Assembly: GCA_018402765.1 (NCBI GenBank)
Contig: JAGYIE010000008.1
Location: 1-38,717, forward strand
DNA length: 38,717 nucleotides
Origin: Vicingaceae bacterium
GTDB taxonomy: Bacteria; Bacteroidota; Bacteroidia; Flavobacteriales_E; Vicingaceae
Reading direction: 5' to 3'
Position 1 is the first letter of the stretch; each line of letters begins with the position of its first letter. Below the pieces are notes generated by a model that was not told where the DNA came from, did not search any database, and saw only the letters and a program-made list of their open reading frames with translations. Below are positions 1 through 6,305 of the stretch, piece after piece. A program made the translations under genes and the position numbers.

Positions 1-1079
1 AGGCTGCTTATTGTTGTGGTAAACTCCGTAGGATAATCTCCTGTTGCGTTTATTTCATTTAGCAGATTATCGGCTGCATCAAATACACTCACCGAATCTG
101 AACTTGAATTACTTACCCAAACCGTTCCTTGTTCAGTCCACACCGAAACTGTTCTTGGATCCTCTCCTGTATTTAAAGTTGCCACTACATTGTAACTAGT
201 ACTGTTAATTTTGGAAAGCGTATTATCCAATAAATTGCTCACATAAAAACAACCATTATCAGGATTATAAGCAATGGAAGTTGGTCGATTACCTACCGGA
301 ATAGTTTGAATGATGTTATGCGTAGCATCCAGTATTTTAACGGTGTTTTCAACCGAACAAACTACCCATGCTTCTCCATTGGAAGGGTTAAAGGCAACAT
401 CTACCGGAGAAACAAATCCGGGATAAACACTACCTAAAGCAACTGTTTTCACAATTACTCCTGATGTATCAATGATAGTAACACTATCACTTAACTGATT
501 AGCTACATAAAGTAATCCATTGAAAGAATTAAAGCCTACATTTTGAGGATGTATGCCTGTTTGTACTTCTTGATTTACCTTGTGATCCTGAACATCTACG
601 GGCAATGGCTTACTGATTGAAGTACCCATGTTGGCTCCCCATAAATTGATGGCTCTAACCGAAGTGCCATTATTGGTAAGCGTAATTTGTGTTTTGGATA
701 TTTCCGGTAAATGAGCTGCCTTTTCTTTGTAGTTCTTCTGAACTTCCAATGCCTTTTGGGCAAAGGCTTTTAGTTTCTTTTTCTTGCGTTTGGCTTCATC
801 AAAGTCATTAGAAACATCCATCACACCTGACACCGTTCCCCATGTTTTTAAATCCTTTTTATAGGCTTTAGCATAGTTGGGATTTTGAGCCATTAATGCC
901 TGATGAATACGAGCATTGGAAATACCAATAAAGTTGCTTTCGGTATCATCACCGTGCAACTTAGTTTCTTTGTCCGAGGTACTAGTTGGCTTTTCGTCCT
1001 TATCGTTTTTGAAAAGGAAATAACTTGTGCCAACCACCGCCAAAGCTCCCAATAACCCTATTTTCTGCTTACTGTTCAT
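1..1079 (-). CDS. Membrane-anchored YVTN-type beta-propeller protein (partial, C-terminus beyond left edge)
   Basis: An open frame starts with ATG at 1079 and runs off the window after 359 codons. Residues 7-23 form one N-terminal membrane segment with no lipobox, so it is probably an anchor. A lysine-rich helical stretch (95-122) and a short beta-like segment ending in LWGAN (130-150) follow. From about residue 170 there are at least four repeats of the YVTN/NHL style (VGFNSFNGLLYVANQ, VAFNPSNGEAWVV, IAYNPDNGCFYVSN, VSVWTEQGTVWVSN), which build beta-propeller blades. The start overlaps the stop of the upstream gene in an ATGA, so the two are translationally coupled. Propellers of this type usually bind proteins or surfaces; a virion spike or receptor-binding role is inferred from the operon only. 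Confidence 0.85.
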   Translation of the reverse strand, partial: MNSKQKIGLLGALAVVGTSYFLFKNDKDEKPTSTSDKETKLHGDDTESNFIGISNARIHQALMAQNPNYAKAYKKDLKTWGTVSGVMDVSNDFDEAKRKKKKLKAFAQKALEVQKNYKEKAAHLPEISKTQITLTNNGTSVRAINLWGANMGTSISKPLPVDVQDHKVNQEVQTGIHPQNVGFNSFNGLLYVANQLSDSVTIIDTSGVIVKTVALGSVYPGFVSPVDVAFNPSNGEAWVVCSVENTVKILDATHNIIQTIPVGNRPTSIAYNPDNGCFYVSNLLDNTLSKINSTSYNVVATLNTGEDPRTVSVWTEQGTVWVSNSSSDSVSVFDAADNLLNEINATGDYPTEFTTTISS

Positions 1080-1882
1080 ACGGCTTTGGCTTTGTGGTTT
1101 AACATGATTTCTTGGGTATTGCGATACCTGTCAATGAAATTGATAATGTCCTGAGCTCTTGTTACATGCTGACTTCCCACGGTTTCAGGGTGCATGGCAA
1201 ATACTTTTGTAGCAGCGTACACCGCTTCAATTTTGGGGTATTGTAAATCCAAATAGAGCTTTAATGCTGCAAGGTCTGCCGGACGTTCTTCTCTCGTTGG
1301 TATCTGAAAGTGTTGTCTTTCGTGCAATAACACAAACATCCTTACCGGAATGGTAAAGTGTTTGAATGCCTGATTGGAAACTTGTATTCTACCGGTCTGA
1401 CGGTTGGTTCTTGCAGGCGTTACCATGGTATTGCCAAACTGATCTTTAATAACTGGTAGTAACTGAATCAAAAATTCATGGTCGGGTGAATCGAAAAATC
1501 CGGGCTTGTATGTACCGCTGTACTTCACAAAGTTTTGAGCAAAGTCAATGAAGCGATGCATGGCAGGTTGAGCCCATACCTCAGATGCATCCATTTTTTC
1601 CAATTCAAACTTTTCAATTACATAGCCATTGTCTTCAGCGGACTCGCTATTGTACATTTCAACCAACAAGGTTTCAGGAGACAATGGCATAGGAATAGAG
1701 ATTTCCTTGTAATTCATGCCGTCTCTAATTGCCGAGGGCTTGAAAGGAACCTTTCTTCTGAAATAATAGGAATTAGCTCTGTGGGCATCATAACCTTTAA
1801 GGGCAACAATGACCGGTCGAAGGGCTTTAATTCCTACCTTCAATACAAAACGATTGTTATGTGTTGGTACTGGTACTAACAT
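1076..1882 (-). CDS. HExxH zinc metallopeptidase-like protein
   Basis: 268 aa, soluble, no signal peptide. Residues 187-191 read HERQH inside a hydrophobic helix (FVLLHERQHF), the HExxH zinc site of zincins. It is followed at 199-203 by ERPAD, which fits the gluzincin pattern ExxxD for the third ligand, and then by a helix rich in alanine and leucine. The first 160 residues show no recognised domain. The start at 1882 shares its A with the TAA of the upstream gene (TAATG), and the stop overlaps the propeller gene. Being embedded among small membrane proteins suggests a virion-associated or maturation protease, or a peptidoglycan/envelope-entry enzyme; neither is proven. The zinc motif is clear, the biological role is not. 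Confidence 0.75.
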   Translation of the reverse strand: MLVPVPTHNNRFVLKVGIKALRPVIVALKGYDAHRANSYYFRRKVPFKPSAIRDGMNYKEISIPMPLSPETLLVEMYNSESAEDNGYVIEKFELEKMDASEVWAQPAMHRFIDFAQNFVKYSGTYKPGFFDSPDHEFLIQLLPVIKDQFGNTMVTPARTNRQTGRIQVSNQAFKHFTIPVRMFVLLHERQHFQIPTREERPADLAALKLYLDLQYPKIEAVYAATKVFAMHPETVGSQHVTRAQDIINFIDRYRNTQEIMLNHKAKAV

Positions 1883-2301
1883 TAAGCGGACTGAATTTGT
1901 ACTTTCTTATTCTTTTGCATGACTGAAAAGCCGTATGCAGCAATTACTAGCACGGCAATTCCTCCGATAATCATTACTTCTTTTGAAATGCCTTTTTTCT
2001 CCGGTTCAGGGGCAGGCTGTCCACCCATGGAAACATCATAATCCGTTGGCGTATCGTCTTTAAAAAAGCCCACAATATTTCCTAGGGTACTGGTAATACC
2101 TTCCACACCTCCGGCATTTTGAAAACCTTCTTTTTGTTTCCCCCACCATTGTTGGCGTTGCTCTTTTCGAGCTGCCTTTTCTTCGGCAGTACGCTTTGGT
2201 CTTGCCTGTTTGTTGGGATCTTTCTTAAACAGGTTTTTCAAGAAATAATCGTAATTATCTTCTCCACCATGTATGATATATTCTGTTTCTCCTGCAATCA
2301 T
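1882..2301 (-). CDS. Small tail-anchored membrane protein, basic-helix type (139 aa)
   Basis: No known family. The N-terminal 20 residues are aromatic and acidic and end in DYFL (18-21). Next come a lysine/arginine-rich helix (about 25-58) and a proline-containing linker. One C-terminal membrane span (about 109-127, glycine, isoleucine and valine rich) is followed by a short basic tail (QKNKKVQ). The order DxF-L, basic helix, linker, C-terminal anchor is shared with the products of 2549-3097 and 3108-3527, suggesting paralogy. The topology would place a long basic region on the cytoplasmic or particle-interior side. A membrane-to-DNA linking virion protein is possible but inferred. Confidence 0.8.
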   Translation of the reverse strand: MIAGETEYIIHGGEDNYDYFLKNLFKKDPNKQARPKRTAEEKAARKEQRQQWWGKQKEGFQNAGGVEGITSTLGNIVGFFKDDTPTDYDVSMGGQPAPEPEKKGISKEVMIIGGIAVLVIAAYGFSVMQKNKKVQIQSA

Positions 2302-2311
2302 CTTGATTCAT

Positions 2312-2539
2312 TTAAAGGATTCTTAATATTCTAAGCGTAGAACCTTGTGGCTCATAATTTACCGCCTGATAACCTTTTCCGACAAAGGGGTAGCTTTTGG
2401 CTTCTCCCGGAGGCAAAGGCACATTGTTCACAAGAGCTGTGCTCGTTCCCACGTTCTTGATGGAGGCGAAGAGAAAACCTTGGGGTAAGTTTCCGTTGGT
2501 TGTTGCTTCTTCTTCCGTTATTTGAGCGAGTATGTCCAT
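2312..2539 (-). CDS. Small beta-rich protein, possible structural component (75 aa)
   Basis: 75 aa, no membrane span, ATG start. From residue 24 it reads like a short beta-sandwich: FASIKNVGTSTALVNN, then LPPGEAKSYPF, then GSTLRILRIL. The pattern of an N-G-T turn followed by a PGE loop is common in small virion or tail-decoration proteins, but I cannot name a family. It lies 9 nt after the end of the 2549-3097 gene and 10 nt before the 1882-2301 gene, in one operon. Another frame over the same bases (2352-2549) encodes only a low-complexity shadow. Expressed protein likely; function unknown. Confidence 0.7.
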   Translation of the reverse strand: MDILAQITEEEATTNGNLPQGFLFASIKNVGTSTALVNNVPLPPGEAKSYPFVGKGYQAVNYEPQGSTLRILRIL

Positions 2540-2548
2540 GCTTGTTCA

Positions 2549-3097
2549 TTATTTTCTTATCATTCCAATTACTACCAAGGCAGCCACACCTACGCCTACA
2601 AAAACCAAGGTCTTCTTACTCATTCCAAAAGGGAGCATAGAGGCTTGTTGTGGTTGATTTTCTGTGTTTTCGACTGTTAAATTGGTAGTGGTTTCCGAAG
2701 CTGTTATTTCGGTTTGTTCCATCGGCTTGGTGCTTAGCTCTTCTGATTTAGAAGAGGTATCCACCATGGCTTTTTTTACCTGTGATTCACTAATTATGGG
2801 TTTCTTCTTTGGAGGTAAATCGGGAGCAATTTGCTTTACTACCGGTTTGGAAGTTCGCACCGGAGCAGGACGACTAAACCTTGGCTTTCTGCCTTTGGCA
2901 ATTCGTTTTTCATCCCTTTTTTCTCTTCGGGCAATGACTTTAGGATTTTGGCTTCGCTTTTCCTTTCTTTTTTTGATCCACTTACCAATGAATTCATCGT
3001 ACTCAAATTCATTCCCTAAGCCATCAACAAAGTTGTCTTCCTCTTCTAAAAGACCTCCATAAAACTGTAATTCATATATCGGGTTTGCAGCTATCAT
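2549..3097 (-). CDS. Tail-anchored membrane protein with DEF box and long basic region (182 aa)
   Basis: No recognised family. Order of parts: acidic/aromatic N-terminus with YGG (13-15) and a DEFI box at 34-37; a strongly basic segment (about 40-75, many KK/RR pairs); a proline/lysine linker; a Thr/Ser/Glu-rich disordered stretch (about 110-150); and one membrane span at 162-180 ending in RK. The same architecture occurs in the products of 1882-2301 and 3108-3527, and the first residues (MIA) also match the former. The basic region could contact nucleic acid while the anchor sits in a membrane. The gene is in the same orientation as its neighbours, with gaps of about 10 nt. Confidence 0.8.
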   Translation of the reverse strand: MIAANPIYELQFYGGLLEEEDNFVDGLGNEFEYDEFIGKWIKKRKEKRSQNPKVIARREKRDEKRIAKGRKPRFSRPAPVRTSKPVVKQIAPDLPPKKKPIISESQVKKAMVDTSSKSEELSTKPMEQTEITASETTTNLTVENTENQPQQASMLPFGMSKKTLVFVGVGVAALVVIGMIRK

Positions 3098-3107
3098 AAC
3101 TTAAATT

Positions 3108-3527
3108 TTAAGCAGTTGGTACTGGAGCCGCAGCCCCTTTTTTCTTCATGGATTGATACACTAAACCTCCAACTACAAGCAAACCGATAACAATCATTAC
3201 CGGACTTCCCATGCCTGCTTTTTGCACTTGTGGAGCTGGAGCTTGTGCCGTTGATGTTGGTTGTGGTGCTTGTTGCATCATCATTTGTGGAGCCATCTGC
3301 GGAGTTGGAGCAGATGTTGGCGAAGCCAATTGCTTGGTTAAGCTTGTTTCTGCTCTCATAGACTCTGTCTCCGCTCGTTGTTGGTCATTCTTTAGCTTTC
3401 GCTTTTCCATTCGCACCTTATGCCTTTCGGCTTTTCTTTGCTTACATTTTCTACCAAAGCATAAAAAGTTGTCCCAATCGTTTGTAGGCTGACCACTTAT
3501 TCCGTAGTTATAATTGCTTAATTCCAT
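3108..3527 (-). CDS. Tail-anchored membrane protein with DNF box and basic helix (139 aa)
   Basis: The N-terminus contains a DNFL box at 19-22, then a Cys-containing basic segment (CFGRKCKQRK, 23-32) and a basic coiled helix to about residue 52. A low-complexity Pro/Gln/Met/Thr/Ala linker (70-105) leads to a single membrane span at about 108-126, followed by a KKK triplet and a short neutral tail. The layout repeats that of the 1882-2301 and 2549-3097 proteins. The linker composition suggests a flexible spacer between a membrane and an internal binding site. No enzymatic motif is present. Operon spacing is 10 nt on either side. Confidence 0.8.
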   Translation of the reverse strand: MELSNYNYGISGQPTNDWDNFLCFGRKCKQRKAERHKVRMEKRKLKNDQQRAETESMRAETSLTKQLASPTSAPTPQMAPQMMMQQAPQPTSTAQAPAPQVQKAGMGSPVMIVIGLLVVGGLVYQSMKKKGAAAPVPTA

Positions 3528-3537
3528 GATCTATCGT

Positions 3538-4107
3538 TTATGAAGGATTTGTATTGATTAAATTTTTTCTTTGCCGGAAATAGAAGAAGCTGATAATGCC
3601 CAGTAAGCCCAACACTCCGATAATGAGGTAAAGGCTTTTTTTACCTGCCAACTTGCGTTCTTCGGCAGCAGCTTGTTGTTCCTGGGCTTTCATGGCAAGC
3701 ATGTTATTCAGCATTTCTCTTCGAGCTTCTTCTTTCGCCATTTTCTGCTTGTTCTTGCCACCAACAATACTTCCTACAGCTCCGGATATTCCGGCAATTG
3801 CTCCGGCTATGGCTTGTACATAATGGTATTCATCTTCATCAGGATTATAGGCGGTTTCCGATTCTACCATATTACTGAGTAGCTCGGTTAGCTCCCGATT
3901 GAATGTTTTGTTTTGAAGGGCTAAACCTTCAACCAATCCATTAGCTAGAGATATTTTATCGCTTGTTGGAACCTGAATGCCATATCTATCCAAGAGCATT
4001 TTATAGGGCTTTGGATTTTTAGCTACGGCTACACCAATTAAGGATAGAGCAGCCTTTGATTGCTGATTGAGTACCTGTGTATTTTCCTCTTTGACTATTC
4101 TAATCAT
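3538..4107 (-). CDS. Membrane protein with N-P-rich helical domain and Ala/Gly hydrophobic segment (189 aa)
   Basis: The frame is open back to a GTG at 4143, but I choose ATG 4107, one base after the TAG of the upstream gene (stop at 4109-4111), which avoids a 35-nt overlap. Parts: a helical domain (20-80) with NPKPYKMLLDRYG; an Ala/Gly/Ile-rich hydrophobic stretch (97-117) that could be a re-entrant or membrane-active helix; a charged helix (118-155); and a clear C-terminal span (158-177) followed by RQRK. The NPxxxxxLLxxYG helical domain resembles residues 20-66 of the next gene's product (NPEGARKFLFDQGYHAP), so the two may be diverged paralogues. The hydrophobic stretch would suit a membrane-penetration or vertex protein, but this is speculation. 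Confidence 0.75.
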   Translation of the reverse strand: MIRIVKEENTQVLNQQSKAALSLIGVAVAKNPKPYKMLLDRYGIQVPTSDKISLANGLVEGLALQNKTFNRELTELLSNMVESETAYNPDEDEYHYVQAIAGAIAGISGAVGSIVGGKNKQKMAKEEARREMLNNMLAMKAQEQQAAAEERKLAGKKSLYLIIGVLGLLGIISFFYFRQRKNLINTNPS

Positions 4108-4108
4108 G

Positions 4109-4753
4109 CTAATTGCTTTTTGTGGAGGATCCGATGAGTACACCGGCTACCAGTGTTAAGCCCAAAATCACTAATCCGTCTTTTGAAACAGAAAAGCGGT
4201 CTTTGTCCTTGCTCTCTTCTTTTGTTGGGGTTTCAGCCTTTAATTTTCGCTGTCTTAATTCATTCCATACCAGTTGCACCTCTTCCATAAGGGATAAGTC
4301 TTCCGGCTTTTTGTTGGAGGCTGCCAGTACTTCCTGATAGTGTTTTTCCAATTGCGAGGTGGTCATATCCACCAACTGATCAATGTAGTCTCCTACATCC
4401 AAGTTGGAATCACCACCAAAATTGCTGTTCCCACAAGCCCCGCAAAAGTTGGATTCAGGATTAAAAGAGCTACTTCCACATGAACCACAAAAACTATCTT
4501 CCTTTGTTGATTCGAGTGGTTGGTTTAGTTTCAAAATCAAATCTTTTTCCGGATGAATAGTTAACAAATGCGGAACAATGCTTTTGCCCTCAGTTTTCAC
4601 CAGTTCCTTAGTAGCCTTAACCAAATCGTGAATGTTCTTTGGAGCATGATACCCTTGGTCAAACAAAAACTTGCGTGCCCCTTCCGGATTGCCATACACG
4701 ATGTATGCAATGCGATTTTGTGCGTATTTCGACCTTGTTAAACTTTTTTGCAT
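4109..4753 (-). CDS. Zinc-ribbon, C-terminally anchored membrane protein (214 aa)
   Basis: Residues 20-66 carry an NPEGARKFL...GYHAP helical module like that of the neighbouring 3538-4107 protein. Two CxxC knuckles at C89/C92 and C104/C107 lie in near-duplicate phrases (FCGSCGSSSF and FCGACGNSNF) and should form a zinc ribbon. An acidic/helical region (120-172) and a charged linker precede one membrane span at about 192-208. The ribbon sits on the same side as the bulk of the protein, probably for protein or nucleic-acid contact. The gene follows a hairpin with a T-run (4774-4810), so it may be read at a lower level than the gene upstream. Function unknown. Confidence 0.78.
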   Translation of the reverse strand: MQKSLTRSKYAQNRIAYIVYGNPEGARKFLFDQGYHAPKNIHDLVKATKELVKTEGKSIVPHLLTIHPEKDLILKLNQPLESTKEDSFCGSCGSSSFNPESNFCGACGNSNFGGDSNLDVGDYIDQLVDMTTSQLEKHYQEVLAASNKKPEDLSLMEEVQLVWNELRQRKLKAETPTKEESKDKDRFSVSKDGLVILGLTLVAGVLIGSSTKSN

Positions 4754-4773
4754 CGTATTTCAATTTGAGTTTT

Positions 4774-4810
4774 ACAAAAACAGCCAAAGAGCTATCGCTG
4801 ACTTTGGCTG
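4774..4810 (-). terminator. Hairpin plus T-run after the 295-aa structural gene
   Basis: On the minus strand the arms CAGCCAAAG (4810-4802) and CTTTGGCTG (4789-4781) pair perfectly over 9 bp, with a further AGC/GCT pairing inside the loop, and are followed at once by TTTTTG (4780-4775). This is a good intrinsic terminator for transcripts coming from the 4857-5744 gene. Because the next gene starts only about 20 nt further, it probably acts as a partial terminator, lowering expression of 4753-1 relative to the upstream gene. Confidence 0.7.
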
Positions 4811-4856
4811 CTTAATGGTTTACCTGTTATGAGCTTATTACAGCCTGCATAGGATC

Positions 4857-5744
4857 TTATCTTCTTCTGCGTAAGAATCCTCTTCCTCCAGGTCGTCTTC
4901 TCATTGAAATACCACGTCTGCGTTTAACAGGACTTGGTCTCTTTCTGACAATCTTCTTTACCAGTTTCTTAGGCTTCAACCCAAAGGCTGTTGGCTTCTT
5001 ACTTCTGATTAAGTCTAATTGAGGAAGACCGGTAGTTCTTGGAGCAGTTGAAAGCTCTGCAACATTTTTACCGTCCAATAGATTACCCATATTGGCTCTT
5101 GCTTTGATTGTGAAGGTGAATACCACCGTTACACCATCTTTAAGCAATAGTCTGATGCTATCTTGTCCTGTAACGTCCACTTCAAAGTTGTGGTCATCAA
5201 TCAAACCTTGAGTGAAGTTTTGAGGTGAAGTAGCATTTCTAGGTTGGTAAACTCTTACCGAATTACTTCCTGTTGCTGTCCTTTTGTTGATTTTCAACAC
5301 ATTGTCAAACTGCAAAGGATTGGAAACCGACATTTTCATTCCCAAAATCTTGAAAGGATTGGCTTTTGATTCCTCCCTTACTTCTTTGTGGGAACTCTCT
5401 TCAACGCTTACCGTTACTCCAGCAGGTTGTGCTGCTTCCTCGTTGGCTCCAAACAGAATGGCTTCTGCATCAGCTCCGGAAGTGTTTTTTACTACTACGG
5501 TTAAGGTACGGTCGTTCGGATCAATACGTCCGATAGAATTTGTTTTGTAACTATCGTACATATCGTCATCATCGGCAGGAATGTATTCTACTTCTTCATC
5601 GTAGTATTCATCCTCATCGTAATAACTGTCTTCGTTACCTTCAAATCCGGTATCAAAGTCGTCCTCTTCATACCCATCGTAGTCATCGTATCTGTCTTCG
5701 GCATCATCTTCGTATGCCATCAACTCATCGTTATATGGATTCAT
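4857..5744 (-). CDS. Putative major structural/capsid-like protein with acidic head and arginine-rich tail (295 aa)
   Basis: Three parts. Residues 1-65 are very rich in Asp/Glu/Tyr. Residues 78-220 look like an all-beta domain: LTVVVKNTSG, AILFGAN, a long insertion, VRVYQPRNATSPQNF, then IRLLLKDGVTVVFTFTIKA. Residues 248-295 are protamine-like, with runs such as KRRR, MRRRPGG and LRRRR. There is no membrane segment. It has its own hairpins: one upstream (5782-5802) and a terminator downstream (4774-4810), an arrangement fitting a highly expressed structural protein. A capsid or nucleoid/core protein is the likely role, with the basic tail contacting DNA, but I cannot match it to a named capsid family. 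The segment ending in FGAN recurs as WGAN in the propeller protein at 1-1079. Confidence 0.6.
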   Translation of the reverse strand: MNPYNDELMAYEDDAEDRYDDYDGYEEDDFDTGFEGNEDSYYDEDEYYDEEVEYIPADDDDMYDSYKTNSIGRIDPNDRTLTVVVKNTSGADAEAILFGANEEAAQPAGVTVSVEESSHKEVREESKANPFKILGMKMSVSNPLQFDNVLKINKRTATGSNSVRVYQPRNATSPQNFTQGLIDDHNFEVDVTGQDSIRLLLKDGVTVVFTFTIKARANMGNLLDGKNVAELSTAPRTTGLPQLDLIRSKKPTAFGLKPKKLVKKIVRKRPSPVKRRRGISMRRRPGGRGFLRRRR

Positions 5745-5781
5745 TTTGAATGCTTTTTTAAGTGTTTATAACTAAATTCAG

Positions 5782-5802
5782 GTAGTTCCACCATGGAACT
5801 AC
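5782..5802 (-). other. 9-bp hairpin between the 50-aa gene and the 295-aa gene
   Basis: The arms GTAGTTCCA (5782-5790) and TGGAACTAC (5794-5802) are perfect complements with a 3-nt loop. The hairpin touches the TAG of the 50-aa gene and lies about 37 nt before the ATG of the 295-aa gene on the minus strand. No T-run follows, so it is more likely an RNA-stabilising or processing element for the structural-gene message than a terminator. Confidence 0.5.
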
Positions 5803-5954
5803 TACTTGGTTTCGCTGCTTTCTGCTAACTTTTTAGCTTTTGCTTTCTCCATAGCAGGGTCAATCACTTTTTTGGTTAGGATTGTCCCAATCACAAAAAC
5901 TCCTAGTGAAACTCCTGCCATAATGCCAATTGATTTCCAATCAGTATTTTTCAT
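5802..5954 (-). CDS. 50-aa single-span membrane peptide
   Basis: A short frame reading MKNTDWKSIGIMAG... to SETK, ATG at 5954 and TAG at 5804-5802. Residues 8-24 form one hydrophobic span (glycine, valine and isoleucine rich), followed by a lysine/alanine-rich amphipathic tail. Size, composition and position directly ahead of the structural gene fit the small membrane proteins seen in membrane-containing phages, but they would also suit a holin-like or regulatory peptide. There is no Shine-Dalgarno sequence; the leader is A/T-rich, as is usual in Bacteroidota. It has a convincing hydrophobic pattern and sits in the same operon direction. Confidence 0.6.
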   Translation of the reverse strand: MKNTDWKSIGIMAGVSLGVFVIGTILTKKVIDPAMEKAKAKKLAESSETK

Positions 5955-6137
5955 TTTTTTATCGTTTTAAATTTTTAAATCTTCCGAATTGAACTGTGCG
6001 GTTTTTAAACCAATTGAGATGCTAAGGTCAGGGGAAAACAAGCCGAGAAAAAGGGCGAAAATTGTCCTTTGGTGAGTGTTTGTTTATCGACAAACTTTAA
6101 GGCAAAAACTGGATATAGGTCGGTACAAAAAAGGAAG

Positions 6138-6170
6138 CCATTTAATTTATCCTAGGTATAAATTAAATGG
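6138..6170. repeat. 13-bp perfect inverted repeat around CCTAGG (possible recombination site or operator)
   Basis: The left arm CCATTTAATTTAT (6138-6150) and right arm ATAAATTAAATGG (6158-6170) are perfect reverse complements around a 7-nt centre CCTAGGT, itself containing a CCTAGG palindrome. The arm-centre-arm size and the TTAAAT ends recall Xer/dif-type sites, but the match to dif is only partial. Alternatives are a dimeric repressor operator or a hairpin terminating leftward transcription, since a short T-run follows on the minus strand. Confidence 0.4.
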
Positions 6171-6217
6171 GTATTGGAATTTATGTAGGGGATAAATTCA
6201 AAGGAAAAGACAATAAC

Positions 6218-6258
6218 CTATAATTAGCCACTAAACGGATTTTGGTGGCTAATTATAG
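6218..6258 (-). other. 14-bp inverted repeat hairpin
   Basis: Arms CTATAATTAGCCAC (6218-6231) and GTGGCTAATTATAG (6245-6258) are perfectly complementary. After one mismatch, three more A-T pairs are possible, leaving a tiny loop. It lies downstream of the minus-strand Abi-like gene and could be a bidirectional terminator or part of an att/origin region. On the minus strand it is followed by GTTATTG and a loose T-rich stretch. Confidence 0.45.
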
Positions 6259-6270
6259 TGATGTCAATAA

Positions 6271-6295
6271 TGCCAGTAAAGTGGGTTTACTGGCA
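6271..6295 (-). terminator. 10-bp hairpin just after the Abi-like gene
   Basis: Arms TGCCAGTAAA (6271-6280) and TTTACTGGCA (6286-6295) pair perfectly with a 5-nt loop, beginning 11 nt beyond the stop of the minus-strand gene at 6306. Only a weak T-rich tail (TTATTG) follows, so termination strength is uncertain. It may work together with the 6218-6258 hairpin. Confidence 0.45.
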
Positions 6296-6305
6296 AAAAT
6301 GAGTA

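Larger units (their letters stand above)
5955..6305. other. Gene-free segment with three strong inverted repeats
   Basis: No credible ORF; the longest open stretches are under 20 codons. It holds a weak hairpin (6078-6083/6090-6095) and three strong ones described separately at 6138-6170, 6218-6258 and 6271-6295. It separates the virion-like operon from the cargo pair, so it should contain the promoter of the minus-strand 5954-1 operon. Only a near-match to the Bacteroidota -7 box (TAAAGTTTG, about 6099-6091, one base too long) is visible there. Confidence 0.6.

Noticed and set aside
2352-2549. 65-aa frame overlapping the 75-aa gene
   Set aside because: Same bases in another frame; the product is low complexity without a beta pattern, while the 75-aa frame has one.
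2664-3062. 132-aa plus-strand frame opposite the basic/acidic membrane-protein gene
   Set aside because: Low-complexity Ser/Phe/Leu-rich antisense shadow of a charged gene; no promoter and no recognisable motif.
4108-4143. GTG start giving a 201-aa version of the 189-aa membrane protein
   Set aside because: It would overlap the zinc-ribbon gene by 35 nt, while ATG 4107 lies directly after that gene's stop.
5540-5749. His/Arg-rich 69-aa plus-strand frame
   Set aside because: Antisense of the Asp/Glu/Tyr-rich N-terminus of the 295-aa gene, giving an artificial His/Arg composition.
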